Assembly: GCF_026183675.1 (NCBI RefSeq)
Contig: NZ_JAPIVK010000001.1
Span: 62,001-126,000, forward strand
DNA: 64,000 bases
From: Microbulbifer halophilus
GTDB lineage: Bacteria > Pseudomonadota > Gammaproteobacteria > Pseudomonadales > Cellvibrionaceae
Direction: 5' to 3'
Part shown: piece after piece, positions 17,579 through 27,118 of the stretch
Numbering within the stretch: the stretch's first letter is position 1
Layout: every line of letters starts with the position of its first letter
Program-made: the position numbers and the translations under genes
Notes under the pieces: generated by a model
Database searches by the model: none
The model's input: only the letters and a program-made list of their open reading frames with translations
What the model was told of the DNA's origin: nothing

Positions 17579-17893
17579 TCAGCCGCCGCAAGTGCCCTCT
17601 TTTTTCTTGCCTTCACCGCACTTACCTTCGCCGCACTTGCCCTCTTTCTTCTTGTCCTCGCCGCATTTGCCTTCGCCGCATTTTCCCTCTTTCTTCTTGT
17701 CTTCGCCGCAGCGACCCTCTTTCTTTTTATCGCCCTCATCCTGCTCATTGGCGGCGAGGTTGTAACCGGAAGAAAGCTCCTCCGCGGCGAAGGGGTTGGC
17801 GTCGGCGTGGCCGGCGGACACATGCATGGCGGCCGATGCCAGGAAGGCGGCGCCGACGGCAGTCGCTACCGGGGTAAGATTTTTCTTGGACAT
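17579..17893 (-). CDS. hvfA: HvfA-like RiPP precursor with EGKCG repeats
   Basis: This 104-residue precursor starts at ATG 17893 with AGGAG eight bases upstream. Residues 1-27 are a signal peptide ([12 protein letters not shown]). A short linker with the family's [11 protein letters not shown] motif (40-50) follows. The core (56-104) is built of KKKEG and EGKCG units with Cys at 62, 72, 77, 87, 92 and 102, so spacing alternates 10-5-10-5-10. In related Hvf and bufferin systems the EGKCG Cys residues are modified by the MNIO enzyme, and the exported product binds copper. The MNIO and DUF2063 genes follow immediately. The DNA is a 15/30-bp minisatellite, so repeat number may vary between strains. 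The exact modification and metal are not readable from sequence. Confidence 0.92.
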   Translation of the reverse strand: MSKKNLTPVATAVGAAFLASAAMHVSAGHADANPFAAEELSSGYNLAANEQDEGDKKKEGRCGEDKKKEGKCGEGKCGEDKKKEGKCGEGKCGEGKKKEGTCGG

Positions 17894-17969
17894 AAGCGAT
17901 TCTCCTGAATATAACCCTGGAATTTGGCACATCTGTACGGAATGACGATACACAAACCGACATCACGGC

Positions 17970-17975
17970 ATTATA
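17970..17975 (-). promoter_or_regulatory. Predicted -10 box of the hvf operon
   Basis: A perfect TATAAT lies about 75 bp upstream of hvfA, in the spacer after the hrpA stop. The region 15 bases further up has CTGAAA, a poor -35 match at short spacing, which would suit an activator-dependent promoter. No obvious operator palindrome is seen. Confidence 0.5.
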
Positions 17976-18066
17976 GTCCGACGGTCGCATTTTCAGACTA
18001 CAGACTTCCCGGCACAGTTTCGACAGAAACCTCCCAGATGCGAACTCTGTCATTCTTTCAGCGTAC

Positions 18067-21000
18067 CTATGCGGCAAATGGCCCCTCGCGGTCGATTTCC
18101 TGCCACAGTTTATGCAGGCGTTTGGCAGAGACCGGCATCAGGGTTTTCAGGGACTGGGCAAACAGGGATACGCGAAACTCTTCCAGCATCCAGCGGTACT
18201 GCTGCAGTTGCGGCTCCGCGGCCAGGGCGCGCGGCGTGTGCCGCTCCGCCAGGGCCAGCCAGGGTTCGGCGGCCTTGCCGAACTCCGCCTGCAGGCGCCG
18301 GTCGCGGTTCGGGTCCAGCGCCGCCTTTTCCAGGCGCATGGTAATGGCCTTCAGGTAGCGACCGTACTGGCGCAACCACTCCAGCGGCGTATCGAACAGG
18401 AAACCGCGGTAGAAGAGCCCGGCGAGCTGCTGCTGGATATCTCCCACCGCCATGGCCACGGCCAGGTTTTTCTGTTGCTTGATCTGTTTGCGCAGCGGCA
18501 CCAGCTGCGTCAGCGCCTTGACCAGCAGCTCGGCGATTTCCTGGGCGGTGGCCACCAATTGGTCGCTCTTTTCCAGCGCTGCCAGAAACTCCTGCTCTGT
18601 GCGCGGCCAGTTGTCCTCCGGCCAGAACAGCTCGCGCGCGGCGGCCAGCAGGATATCGTCCGCCACATCCTCGCGCCTTCCCAGATCGGCGGCGGAGAGC
18701 CCCAGCTCCCTGCCGCGCAGCAGTTCCTTGCGCAGGTATTTGACCGGTTCCGGCAGGTGCAGCAGCGCCAGGCGGCAGATGCCGGCGCGGGACAATCGCC
18801 GCGCCTCGCCGGGGTTGTCCAGCAATTTCAGCGCCACGCTGTCCTTTTCCTCCACCAGTGCCGGGTAGGCGCGCACTTTGAGGCTGCCCTGCTGCAGGGT
18901 ATGGGTCTCGGGCAGGTCGCCAAAATCCCAGCGGGTGATCTGCTCGCGCTCGAAGTCGTCGCCGCTGGTGGCCAGCTCTTTCTGCACCCGGTCGCGGTAG
19001 CGCGCCTGCAGCGGGGCCAGGTCGCGGCCCTGGTCGAGCAGTTTTCCGGCCTCATCCAGCACCTGGATATTGAAGCGGTAGAAGTCCTCCAGCGACTGCT
19101 CCGCCGCCTGCCAGTCCGCATCCGGCACCTGCTGCGCCGTCTGCCGCTTGAGCTCGACGGCCAGGGACTGCCACAGCGGCACATTGTCCGGCTGCATACG
19201 CGGCAGCGCCCTGTCCACGGCCGCCGGCACCGGCACAAAATACTTGCGCCACTGCTTGGGCAGATTTTTCACCAGCGCGATGCACTTGTCCCGCAGCAGC
19301 CCCGGCACCAGCCAGGACAGGCGCGCCGCCGGCACCTGGTGCAGGGCTCCCACCGGCACCTGGATGCTGACACCGTCCTCGGCGCTGCCGGGCTCGAAGT
19401 GATAGCCGAGCGGATATTCGATACCGCCCGCCTGCAGCGTATCGGGGAACTGCGCCTCGCCCACATGCTCCGCGGTCTGCTGCATCAGCAGTTCCCGCGG
19501 GACAAACAGCAATTGCGGGTCTTTCTGTTCGGCTTTTTTGCGCCAGTGCTCGAAACCGGCCAGGTTGACGATATCCGCGGGTATCCGCTCGTCGAAAAAG
19601 CGGAAGATCACTTCGTCGTCCACCAGGATATCCCGGCGGCGAGACTTGGCCTCCAGGTCTTCCAGCTCCCCCAGCAGGTCCGTGTAGTGGGTGAAAAACC
19701 GGCCCTTGCCGCGGTAGCGCTGCTCCACCAGCGCCTGGCGAATAAACACCTCGCGCGCGGTTTCCGGATCCAGCTTGCCGTAGTGGATGCGGCGCTTCTC
19801 CACCAGCACCAGCCCGTACAGGGTGATTTTCTCGAACGCCTTTACCTGGCCGGCGCGGGCGTCGTAGTGGGGCTCGAAATAGTGGCGCTTGACCAGGTGC
19901 TCGGCCGCGGCCAACACCCAATCCGGTTCAATCCTGGCCACCGTATGCGCGAACAGGCGGCTGGTCTCCAGCAGTTGCCCCGCCACCACCCAGCGCGGCG
20001 GCTTCTTGAACTGGCCGGAACCGGGAAAGATATGGAAGCGCCGGTTGCGGCAGCCGATAAACTCCCTGTTTTCATCGCGCAGGCCGATATTGCCCAGCAG
20101 GCCCGGCAATATTGCGCGGTGGATCGCGGCGTAGTCCGCCGGTGTATCGCCATCCGCGCCCACTTTCATGTCCATCTGCCGGCAGGCGATGCGCAACTGG
20201 TAGTGGATATCCCGCCACTCGCGCATGCGCTGCCAGGAAAGGAAATTTCGCTGGCACCATTTGCGCAGCTGGTTCTGACTCAATGCCTGGCGCTGTTCCT
20301 CGAAGCCGTCCCACAGCTGTACGAAAGACAGGAAGTCCGACTTTTCGTGCTGCCACTGCCGGTGTTTTTCGTCCGCGGCCTGGCGCTTTTCCGCCGGGCG
20401 CTCGCGCGGATCCTGCACCGCCAGTGCACTGACGACCACCAGCATCTCCCGCAGGCTGTCGTGCTCTTTGGCCGCGGCGGCCACCAGCATGCGGCCCAGG
20501 CGCGGATCCAGCGGCAGCCTCGACAGGGCGCGGCCCAGCGGGGTCACTTTGCCGCGGGCGTCCACCGCCTGCAGTTCCTGCAGCAGTCTGTAGCCGTCGT
20601 TGATCAGGCGCTGGTCCGGCGGGTCCACAAAGGGGAAATCGCGGATATCGCCGATACGCATCTGCAGCATCTGCAGGATGACCGCCGCCAGGTTGGTGCG
20701 GAGTATCTCCGCATCGGTGAATTCCGGCCGCTGCTCGAAATCCTGTTGGTCGTAGAGACGCACACAGACGCCGGCACGGACGCGGCCGCAGCGGCCGGCG
20801 CGCTGGTTGGCGCTGGCCTGGGAAATGGCCTCCACCGGCAGCCGCTGGATTTTGCTGCGATAGCTGTAGCGGCTGATACGCGCCGTGCCCGGATCGATCA
20901 CATAGCGGATGCCGGGTACGGTGATCGAGGTCTCGGCGACGTTGGTGGCCAGCACGATGCGGCGGCCCTTCGAACCGGAGCGAAAGACCCGGTTCTGTTC

Positions 21001-22026
21001 CGCGAGGCTCAGGCGCGCGTACAGGGGCAGCACCTCTAGCTGCGGGATTTGTGCGTGGCGCAGTGCCTTGGCGCACTCGCGGATCTCGCGCTCGCCACTC
21101 ATGAAGACCAGGATGTCGCCGCCGCGTCGGCCGCCGCTGGCTTTTTCCTCCTGCAACAGTTCTTCCGTGGCCGCGATCAACTGCTCGCTCAGGTCTGCGT
21201 CGCTATCCGCCGGCGGGCGGTAGTGAATATCCACCGGGTAGGTGCGGCCGGATACCTCGATGATGGGCGCGTCGTCGAAATGCCGGGAGAACTTCTGCAG
21301 GTCGATGGTGGCGGAGGTGATGATCAGTTTCAGGTCCGGCCGTTTCGGCAGCAGGGTTTTCAGGTAGCCGAGCAGGAAGTCGATATTGAGGCTGCGCTCG
21401 TGGGCCTCGTCGATGATCAGCGTGTCGTATTTGCCCAGTAGTGGGTCACGCTGGATTTCCGCCAGCAATATGCCGTCGGTCATCAGTTTGACGTGGGTCT
21501 GCTCGGTGCTGTGATCGGTAAAGCGCACCTGGTAGCCCACCGATTGTCCCAGCGGCTGTTGCAGCTCCTCGGCGATGCGGTTGGCCACGGTGCGCGCGGC
21601 GATGCGGCGCGGCTGGGTGTGGCCTATCTGGCCGTAGACACCGCGCCCCACTTCCAGGCAGATCTTCGGCAACTGGGTGGTCTTGCCCGAGCCGGTCTCC
21701 CCGGCCACCACCACCACCTGGTGTTCCGCCACCAGCCTGGCGATCTCCTCGCGCCGCTCCACTACCGGCAGCTCTTCCGGCCAGGTGATTTCCGGCAGCT
21801 TCTGCCGGCGCGTTTCGGCCAGGACCCGGGAGACCTCCAACTGCTCCGCCAACTGGCCCAGCATACGATCCGCCGGCTTGCCGTCGCGCAGGCGCCGGCG
21901 GGCATTCTTCAGTGTCTTGCGCAGGCGGTGGCGATCGCGGCCCATACACAGGGAAATCTGCTCTTCCAGGGCTTGCGGATCGCTCTCGCCTCGCGGGTTG
22001 GGGGCTCTGTCTCGGGCGTGACTCAT
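18067..22026 (-). CDS. hrpA: ATP-dependent RNA helicase HrpA
   Basis: This 1319-residue DEAH-box helicase matches the family length of ~1300. Walker A is [10 protein letters not shown] at about 109, followed by the [10 protein letters not shown] motif. The DEAH box is at about 206 ([12 protein letters not shown]), with TSATID, and later [15 protein letters not shown] and QRAGRCGR. Behind these come the helicase-associated (HA2), OB-fold and long HrpA-specific C-terminal domains. In E. coli HrpA resolves stalled, collided ribosomes and processes some mRNAs. The gene is monocistronic, with the hvf promoter lying just past its 3' end. Confidence 0.97.
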   Translation of the reverse strand: MSHARDRAPNPRGESDPQALEEQISLCMGRDRHRLRKTLKNARRRLRDGKPADRMLGQLAEQLEVSRVLAETRRQKLPEITWPEELPVVERREEIARLVAEHQVVVVAGETGSGKTTQLPKICLEVGRGVYGQIGHTQPRRIAARTVANRIAEELQQPLGQSVGYQVRFTDHSTEQTHVKLMTDGILLAEIQRDPLLGKYDTLIIDEAHERSLNIDFLLGYLKTLLPKRPDLKLIITSATIDLQKFSRHFDDAPIIEVSGRTYPVDIHYRPPADSDADLSEQLIAATEELLQEEKASGGRRGGDILVFMSGEREIRECAKALRHAQIPQLEVLPLYARLSLAEQNRVFRSGSKGRRIVLATNVAETSITVPGIRYVIDPGTARISRYSYRSKIQRLPVEAISQASANQRAGRCGRVRAGVCVRLYDQQDFEQRPEFTDAEILRTNLAAVILQMLQMRIGDIRDFPFVDPPDQRLINDGYRLLQELQAVDARGKVTPLGRALSRLPLDPRLGRMLVAAAAKEHDSLREMLVVVSALAVQDPRERPAEKRQAADEKHRQWQHEKSDFLSFVQLWDGFEEQRQALSQNQLRKWCQRNFLSWQRMREWRDIHYQLRIACRQMDMKVGADGDTPADYAAIHRAILPGLLGNIGLRDENREFIGCRNRRFHIFPGSGQFKKPPRWVVAGQLLETSRLFAHTVARIEPDWVLAAAEHLVKRHYFEPHYDARAGQVKAFEKITLYGLVLVEKRRIHYGKLDPETAREVFIRQALVEQRYRGKGRFFTHYTDLLGELEDLEAKSRRRDILVDDEVIFRFFDERIPADIVNLAGFEHWRKKAEQKDPQLLFVPRELLMQQTAEHVGEAQFPDTLQAGGIEYPLGYHFEPGSAEDGVSIQVPVGALHQVPAARLSWLVPGLLRDKCIALVKNLPKQWRKYFVPVPAAVDRALPRMQPDNVPLWQSLAVELKRQTAQQVPDADWQAAEQSLEDFYRFNIQVLDEAGKLLDQGRDLAPLQARYRDRVQKELATSGDDFEREQITRWDFGDLPETHTLQQGSLKVRAYPALVEEKDSVALKLLDNPGEARRLSRAGICRLALLHLPEPVKYLRKELLRGRELGLSAADLGRREDVADDILLAAARELFWPEDNWPRTEQEFLAALEKSDQLVATAQEIAELLVKALTQLVPLRKQIKQQKNLAVAMAVGDIQQQLAGLFYRGFLFDTPLEWLRQYGRYLKAITMRLEKAALDPNRDRRLQAEFGKAAEPWLALAERHTPRALAAEPQLQQYRWMLEEFRVSLFAQSLKTLMPVSAKRLHKLWQEIDREGPFAA

Positions 22027-22228
22027 AATTCAGGGCCATTGCGACAAACGGGCGATTATACCCGCCGCGGCCGACGGCTTCACTGGCACAGCCCGCGGGC
22101 GTTGGCGTTGATCTATACTTGAGCGGAGACAGGGCCCGGCCCGGGCCCCGGCAATCGCCTGCACGGCAGGCGCCCGCAGCACAGATCCCGGTGCCGCGCT
22201 CCCGAACCGTCACTTGCGAGCTGTATCC

Positions 22229-23704
22229 ATGCAAGAACCCAAACCCAGGCCCCCGGCCGACGCGGGGGAAATGCTCGGTCACCCGAAGGGGCTCTACCTG
22301 CTGTTCGGTACCGAGATGTGGGAGCGTCTCAGCTACTACGGGATGCGCGGTATCTTCGTGTTCTACCTGACTTCGGCCAGCACCGCGGCGGTGTTCGGCT
22401 GGGACCGGTTGTCCGATACGGAGCTGCAGTCGAAGGCACTCTCCTACCTGGGCTGGTACGCGATGCTCGTCTACCTGACGCCGATCATCGGCGGCTGGAT
22501 GGCGGACAACAAATGGGGCCAGCGGCGCTGTATCATCTTCGGCGGTGTGCTGATGATGCTGGGGCAGTTCTCCCTCGGCTTCCCCCACGCCTGGCTGCCG
22601 GACGGCAGCGAGATCACCATGCTGTGGCTGGGCCTGGCGCTGCTGATTGTCGGCAACGGTTTCCTCAAGCCGAACATTTCCACCATGGTGGGCGACCTCT
22701 ACGACGAGGGCGACCACCGCCGCGACACCGCCTTCACCATTTTCTATATGGGCATCAACCTCGGCTCGATCCTCGGCTACCTGGTGATCGGCTGGATCGG
22801 CGAGAAGGTGAACTACCAGCTGGCATTTTTTGTCGCCGGACTGGGCATGCTGCTGGGATTGCTACTACAGGTGACCCAGGCCCGGCGCTACCTGGGCGAA
22901 ATCGGTATACAACCGTCGGCAAAGCTCGGCCCGACATCCAATATCGAGGACAAACGCCAACCCCTGACGCCGGAGGAGCGGGACCGCATCCGGGTGATCC
23001 TGATCCTGGGGGTATTCACGGTGATCTTCTGGGCCGGTTTCGAGCAGGCGGCAGGCTCCATGAACCTGTTCGCCAAGTACAACACCGATCTGCATATCCT
23101 GGGCTGGGAGATTCCCGCCAGTTGGCTGCAGATGGTCAACCCGCTGTTTATCATCATCCTGGCACCGCTGATCGCCAGCATCTGGGTGGGCCTTGGCGAC
23201 CGCGAACCCACCTCGCCGGGAAAATTCAGTATGGGCCTGATCTTTCTCGGCCTGGGCTTCGTCTCCATGTGCGGCGCGGCGCTGCAGATCGGCGACTCCG
23301 AAACCCTCAAGGCCAGTATCTGGTGGCTGGTGTTCGCCTACATATTCCACACCGTGGGCGAGCTGTGCCTGTCGCCGATCGGCCTTTCCATGGTCACCAA
23401 GCTCTCGCCACTGCGCTACCTGTCGCTGATGATGGGATTGTGGTTTGCGTTTATCGGTATCGCCAACAAGGGTGCGGCGGAGATCGGCAAGCTGGTGGGC
23501 GAATCGGGGCCGCTGGCCACCTTTGGCGGCGTCGCCATTGCGGCGATCGGTGCGGGTATTCTGCTGTTTCTCCTGCGCGACAGGCTGGTGGACTGGATGC
23601 ACGGCGCCGAGGAGGAACACACCGAGATCACGTCCGCCACCAGGGAGGAAATCGGCATCACCGCGGATCACGAGGGGGCACCGCGGCGGCATTTTGGTGA
23701 ATGA
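22229..23704 (+). CDS. POT-family proton-dependent oligopeptide transporter
   Basis: This 491-residue, ~14-helix major-facilitator protein imports di- and tripeptides with protons. Start ATG 22229 is chosen because the protein begins just before the family block HPKGLYLLFGTEMWERLSYYG; the ribosome site is weak, and an upstream in-frame TTG at 22214 is possible. The PTR2 signatures are present: GGWMADNKWGQRR, GNGFLKPNISTMVGDLYDEGD, then FYMGINLGSILG, and later FWAGFEQAAGSMNLFA and LCLSPIGLSMVTKLSP. A second POT gene lies at 51762. The stop codon touches the left end of the repeat copy at 23701. Confidence 0.92.
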   Translation: MQEPKPRPPADAGEMLGHPKGLYLLFGTEMWERLSYYGMRGIFVFYLTSASTAAVFGWDRLSDTELQSKALSYLGWYAMLVYLTPIIGGWMADNKWGQRRCIIFGGVLMMLGQFSLGFPHAWLPDGSEITMLWLGLALLIVGNGFLKPNISTMVGDLYDEGDHRRDTAFTIFYMGINLGSILGYLVIGWIGEKVNYQLAFFVAGLGMLLGLLLQVTQARRYLGEIGIQPSAKLGPTSNIEDKRQPLTPEERDRIRVILILGVFTVIFWAGFEQAAGSMNLFAKYNTDLHILGWEIPASWLQMVNPLFIIILAPLIASIWVGLGDREPTSPGKFSMGLIFLGLGFVSMCGAALQIGDSETLKASIWWLVFAYIFHTVGELCLSPIGLSMVTKLSPLRYLSLMMGLWFAFIGIANKGAAEIGKLVGESGPLATFGGVAIAAIGAGILLFLLRDRLVDWMHGAEEEHTEITSATREEIGITADHEGAPRRHFGE

Positions 23705-23836
23705 GGAATGGGGAATGGGGACAGGGCATGAGTCTCCTTCCTCCGTTTCAAGCGGTGCGCACGGCGCGCCCTACGGATCGGGCGCGGCCCGGATGCGTTA
23801 GGCGGAGACAGTGCCGGACCGCGCATTCCGCATTAA
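23701..23836. repeat. ~135-bp repeat, copy B, between convergent genes
   Basis: This copy aligns with 12549-12682, sharing GCGCGGCCCGGATGCGTTAG, the GTGCGCACGGCGCGCC palindrome and the right end ATTCCGCATTAA. Like copy A it occupies the gap between a + gene (POT transporter) and a convergent - gene (VWA protein), starting at the stop codon of one and ending 2 bp from the stop of the other. No open frame is present. Confidence 0.75.
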
Positions 23837-23838
23837 CT

Positions 23839-25020
23839 TCACCGCCCTTTCACCAGCCGCGCAATGGCCCGATCCATGCCCTCGAGCGTCATCGGGAACA
23901 TCTGGCCGCCGACAAGCTTGCGGGTCATGCCGATGCTGGGAGTGTACTGCCAGTACTCCTCGCCCACCGGATTGAGCCAGACCAGGTCGCTGTAGGTGTC
24001 CGTGACCCGTTCCATCCAGGCCGCACCGGGCTCTTCGTTCATGTGCTCGACGCTGCCGTAGCGGTGGGTGATTTCGTAGGGCGCCATGGAGGCATCGCCG
24101 ACGAAAATTACCTTGTAATCCTTGCTGTAGGTGCGCAGCACTTCCATCAACGGGGTGGTTTCGTTGTAGCGGCGCCCGTTGTCTTTCCACACGCCTTCGT
24201 AAATGAAGTTGTGGAAATAGAAATACTCCAGGTGCTTGAACTCGGAGCGGCAGGCGGAGAAGAGTTCCTCGCACACCCGCACGTAGGGATCCATGGAGCC
24301 GCCCACATCGAAAAAGATCAGCACCTTCACCGCGTTGTGGCGCTCCGGCACCATCTTGATATCCAGCAGACCGGCGTTGCGCGCGGTGGATGAGATGGTG
24401 TCGTCCAGGTCCAGCTCTTCGGCCGCACCGCTGCGGGCGAACTTGCGCAGTTTGCGCAGGGCCACCTGGATATTGCGGCTACCCAGGGCGACGCTGTCGT
24501 CCAGGTTTTTGAACTGGCGCTTCTGCCAGACCTTGGAGGCGGAGCGGTTGCGGCTGTTGCCGCCGACGCGGATACCGCCGGGGTGGTAGCCGCTGTTGCC
24601 AAACGGACTGGTGCCACCGGTACCGATCCAGCGATTACCGCCGCTGTGGCGTTCCTTCTGCTCTTCGAGGCGCTTGTGGAATTCCTCCAGCAATTTTTCC
24701 AGACCGCCCAGGCTTTCCACCTTGGCCTTTTCCTCCTCGGAGAGCTGCTTCATGAATTCCGCGCGCAGCCAGTCTTCCGGAATCATCTGCTCGATCACAT
24801 CGTCGAGGGTTTCCAGGTCCTGGAAATAGGCATCGAAGGCGCGGTCGAATTTGTCGAAGTGCTTTTCGTCCTTGACCATGCAGGTGCGGGCGAGGAAATA
24901 GAATTCCTCCAGGTCCGCAAACACCAGCCGCTGCTGCAGCGCCTCGAGCAGGGCCAGCAGTTCGGTGGTGGAAACCGGCAGTTTGTAGCGGCGTAAATTA
25001 AGGAAAAAGCCGATTAGCAT
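23839..25020 (-). CDS. VWA-domain (CoxE-like) protein partnered with MoxR ATPase
   Basis: This 393-residue protein has an N-terminal helical part (1-140, MLIGFFLNLRRYKLPVSTTELL). A Gly/Asn-rich linker follows (about 128-165), then a von Willebrand A domain whose metal site is variant: VLIFFDVGGSMDPYVR, with DxGxS in place of DxSxS. Later landmarks are YFYFHNFIYEGVW, VIFVGDASMAPYEI and VWLNPVGEEYW. CoxE-like VWA proteins work with MoxR AAA+ ATPases as chaperones that insert cofactors or remodel enzymes. The MoxR gene is 173 bp upstream on the same strand. No target metalloenzyme gene is adjacent, so the client is unknown. Confidence 0.9.
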   Translation of the reverse strand: MLIGFFLNLRRYKLPVSTTELLALLEALQQRLVFADLEEFYFLARTCMVKDEKHFDKFDRAFDAYFQDLETLDDVIEQMIPEDWLRAEFMKQLSEEEKAKVESLGGLEKLLEEFHKRLEEQKERHSGGNRWIGTGGTSPFGNSGYHPGGIRVGGNSRNRSASKVWQKRQFKNLDDSVALGSRNIQVALRKLRKFARSGAAEELDLDDTISSTARNAGLLDIKMVPERHNAVKVLIFFDVGGSMDPYVRVCEELFSACRSEFKHLEYFYFHNFIYEGVWKDNGRRYNETTPLMEVLRTYSKDYKVIFVGDASMAPYEITHRYGSVEHMNEEPGAAWMERVTDTYSDLVWLNPVGEEYWQYTPSIGMTRKLVGGQMFPMTLEGMDRAIARLVKGR

Positions 25021-25045
25021 ATTGATCCCCGAAGATCGGGGCGAA

Positions 25046-25172
25046 GGTGCCGATGCCGGATGGCCCTTTGTGGGACTGTCTGCGAGAGGGACCTCGCAGA
25101 CAAGCCTACAGGGATGTATTTACGGGGGGACGCCTAGTCCGTGCCCGCAAAAGGCCACCCGGCCTCGGCACC
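25046..25172. repeat. Long imperfect inverted repeat between MoxR and VWA genes
   Basis: The outer arms (GGTGCCGATGCCGGATGGCC left; inverted GGTGCCGAGGCCGGGTGGCC right) pair with three mismatches. Inside is a second hairpin (TGTCTGCGAG/CTCGCAGACA, 25077-25102) and the string CTACAGGGATGTATTTACGG. The nested symmetry resembles a miniature inverted-repeat element. Transcribed with the MoxR-VWA operon it would fold strongly. Confidence 0.65.
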
Positions 25173-25193
25173 GCCACCCAGGTTGAACGAAGC

Positions 25194-26039
25194 CTACCGG
25201 TTCTCGCGTCGTGCCATAAAGGCGAGGCGCTCGAGCATGTGTACGTCCTGCTCGTTTTTCAGTAGGGCGCCGTAGAGCGGCGGAATCGCGCTGGTGTTGT
25301 CGCGGTTTTTCAGCACCTCCTCGGGAATGTCGTCGGCCAGCAGCAGTTTCAGCCAGTCGATCAACTCGGACGTGGAGGGCTTTTTCTTCAGGCCCGGCAC
25401 GTCGCGCAGCTGGAAGAAGATATCCATCGCCTCGGCCACGAGCTGCTGCTTGATCTCCGGGAAGTGCACGTCGATGATCTTGTGCATGGTGTCCCGGTCC
25501 GGGAAGCTGATGTAGTGGAAGAAACAGCGGCGCAGGAAGGCATCCGGCAGTTCCTTCTCGTTGTTGGAGGTGATGATCACGATGGGACGCTGCTTCGCCC
25601 GGATCGTCTCGCCGGTCTCGTAGACAAAGAACTCCATGCGGTCGAGTTCCACCAGCAGGTCGTTGGGAAATTCGATATCTGCCTTGTCGATCTCGTCGAT
25701 CAACAGCACCACCTGCTCGTCCGCAGTAAATGCCTCCCAGAGCTTGCCGCGCTTGATGTAGTTGCCAATATCGTGAACCTTGTCCACCCCCAGCTGGGAA
25801 TCTCGCAGGCGCGATACGGCGTCGTACTCATACAGGCCCTGCTGTGCCTTGGTGGAGGATTTGATATGCCACTGGATCAGGTTCAGCCCCAGGCTCGCGG
25901 CCACCTCCTCGGCCAGCAGCGTCTTGCCGGTGCCCGGCTCGCCCTTGATCAGCAGCGGACGCTGCAGCGTGACCGCCGCGTTCACTGCCATCTGCAGGTC
26001 TTCGGTGGCTACATAGCTCTCGGTACCGGTGAATTTCAT
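25194..26039 (-). CDS. MoxR-family AAA+ ATPase
   Basis: This 281-residue ATPase starts at ATG 26039 (GGAG nine bases upstream). It shows Walker A GEPGTGKTLLAEEVA, the MoxR insert region WHIKSSTKAQQGLYEYD, Walker B VLLIDEIDKAD, sensor-1 VIITSNNEKELPDAFLRRC and a C-terminal lid domain (STSELIDWLKLLL). MoxR ATPases act with VWA-domain proteins to assemble or activate other complexes, and the VWA partner is the next gene. The AFLRRCFFHYISFPD region is typical of the MoxR proper/RavA-related branch. Confidence 0.95.
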   Translation of the reverse strand: MKFTGTESYVATEDLQMAVNAAVTLQRPLLIKGEPGTGKTLLAEEVAASLGLNLIQWHIKSSTKAQQGLYEYDAVSRLRDSQLGVDKVHDIGNYIKRGKLWEAFTADEQVVLLIDEIDKADIEFPNDLLVELDRMEFFVYETGETIRAKQRPIVIITSNNEKELPDAFLRRCFFHYISFPDRDTMHKIIDVHFPEIKQQLVAEAMDIFFQLRDVPGLKKKPSTSELIDWLKLLLADDIPEEVLKNRDNTSAIPPLYGALLKNEQDVHMLERLAFMARRENR

Positions 26040-26191
26040 TGTCGCTCCAGTCAGTGGGGATTCTGCTTGAGAGCGCATGGTAATTGATCGGGGGAAGCGG
26101 ATGAAAGGCGGAAGCGCTCAATCTTATTGACGACTTCTGGGCGGGCCACAGGCCCGCTTGCCGAGCTGGGGCTCGGCGCTCCCGGCGGCCG

Positions 26192-26893
26192 CTAGCGGAG
26201 CTGGAGCTCCGCGTTCCCGGGGGAAGTACTGCGGCGGTGCACCACCTGGCGGCCCTTGTCGGTGATATACCAGCGAATGCCCAGATGGCTGTGGATCTTG
26301 CCCACCATTTCCAGTACCAGCAGGCTGTTCAGTGCGCGGGCGGCGGAGTTGGTTTCCATACCACTGTCCTGCACCATGCCGGAAAGGGAACGGAATACAC
26401 AGTCGCCGTTGTTGAGCAGGTTGAGTACCTGCAGGGCGTTGTCGTCCAGTTTGCGGATCTGGTTGAAATCCAGACTGGGGCCCTGCTCCGTGTCCCCTTC
26501 GATCTCGTGTTCCAGCAGCGGCATCATCTCCAACTGCATGGCGCGCAGCTCCTGCTCCAGATTCTCCACCCGCGCGCGGGCAATACTGGCATCCCGCAAC
26601 TGGCGGCGGGCGGCATTGAAGACGAACATGCGCGAGGCAATGGCGGCCATCAGGCAATAGCCGGTAAACAGCAGCAGGCGCGAGGGATCACCCTGGATCT
26701 CGATCAGCAGGTCACTCTGGGTAAACTTGAGGAAAATGGGCACCATCAGGGCACCGCACAGCCCCATGATCAGGCAGCGCGCCAGGCCGGCGGGGTCCTC
26801 CTCGGTAAACAGCATCTGGTAGTAGTTGACCAGGCCGCCGAGAATGCCCGAAACCAGCATTACCGCGGTCAAGATGAGCAGATGGTCGAGCAT
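26192..26893 (-). CDS. Membrane protein with coiled coil and winged-helix-like tail
   Basis: This 233-residue protein has three predicted membrane helices at about 4-26, 40-57 and 72-90. A coiled coil follows (RQLRDASIARARVENLEQELRAM in outline, 96-125). A C-terminal helical domain (about 145-215) looks like a winged helix: LDDNALQVLNLLNNGD, AARALNSLLVLEMVGKI, WYITDKGRQVV. The architecture resembles the three-TM family described next to bacterial YEATS-like domains, but that match is from memory. The last residues GNAELQLR are encoded by a palindromic intergenic repeat, so the C-terminus seems to have been extended by repeat insertion. Function unknown. Confidence 0.7.
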   Translation of the reverse strand: MLDHLLILTAVMLVSGILGGLVNYYQMLFTEEDPAGLARCLIMGLCGALMVPIFLKFTQSDLLIEIQGDPSRLLLFTGYCLMAAIASRMFVFNAARRQLRDASIARARVENLEQELRAMQLEMMPLLEHEIEGDTEQGPSLDFNQIRKLDDNALQVLNLLNNGDCVFRSLSGMVQDSGMETNSAARALNSLLVLEMVGKIHSHLGIRWYITDKGRQVVHRRSTSPGNAELQLR

Positions 26894-27118
26894 CCGGTTT
26901 CCTCAGCCCTGCACAGCCGAGACAGCGAGTGCCTCCTGCTTTTGCCGGCATTTTTCTAATGAGAACGACGCCGCGCCATGGCGGAGCCAGCCCTATTAGA
27001 TATAGCAGTTGTCACCGGGGAGGGGTGCGGCGGAGAGGAGGATGTGACGCCATTGATCACTGAACAATGACCAATGAGTAATTAACAGTACTGCGGATCA
27101 TCGGTCATTGCCGCTGGT

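Noticed and set aside
17565-17908. A + strand frame over hvfA giving very hydrophobic Phe/Leu-rich protein
   Set aside because: It is the complement of the KKKEG/EGKCG repeats. The minus frame has a ribosome site, a signal peptide and partner genes.
18112-21039. A 975-codon open frame antisense to hrpA
   Set aside because: It lies wholly within a well-supported helicase gene. Its translation is low-complexity and Gln/Arg/His-rich without domains, as expected for the complementary strand of GC-rich coding DNA.
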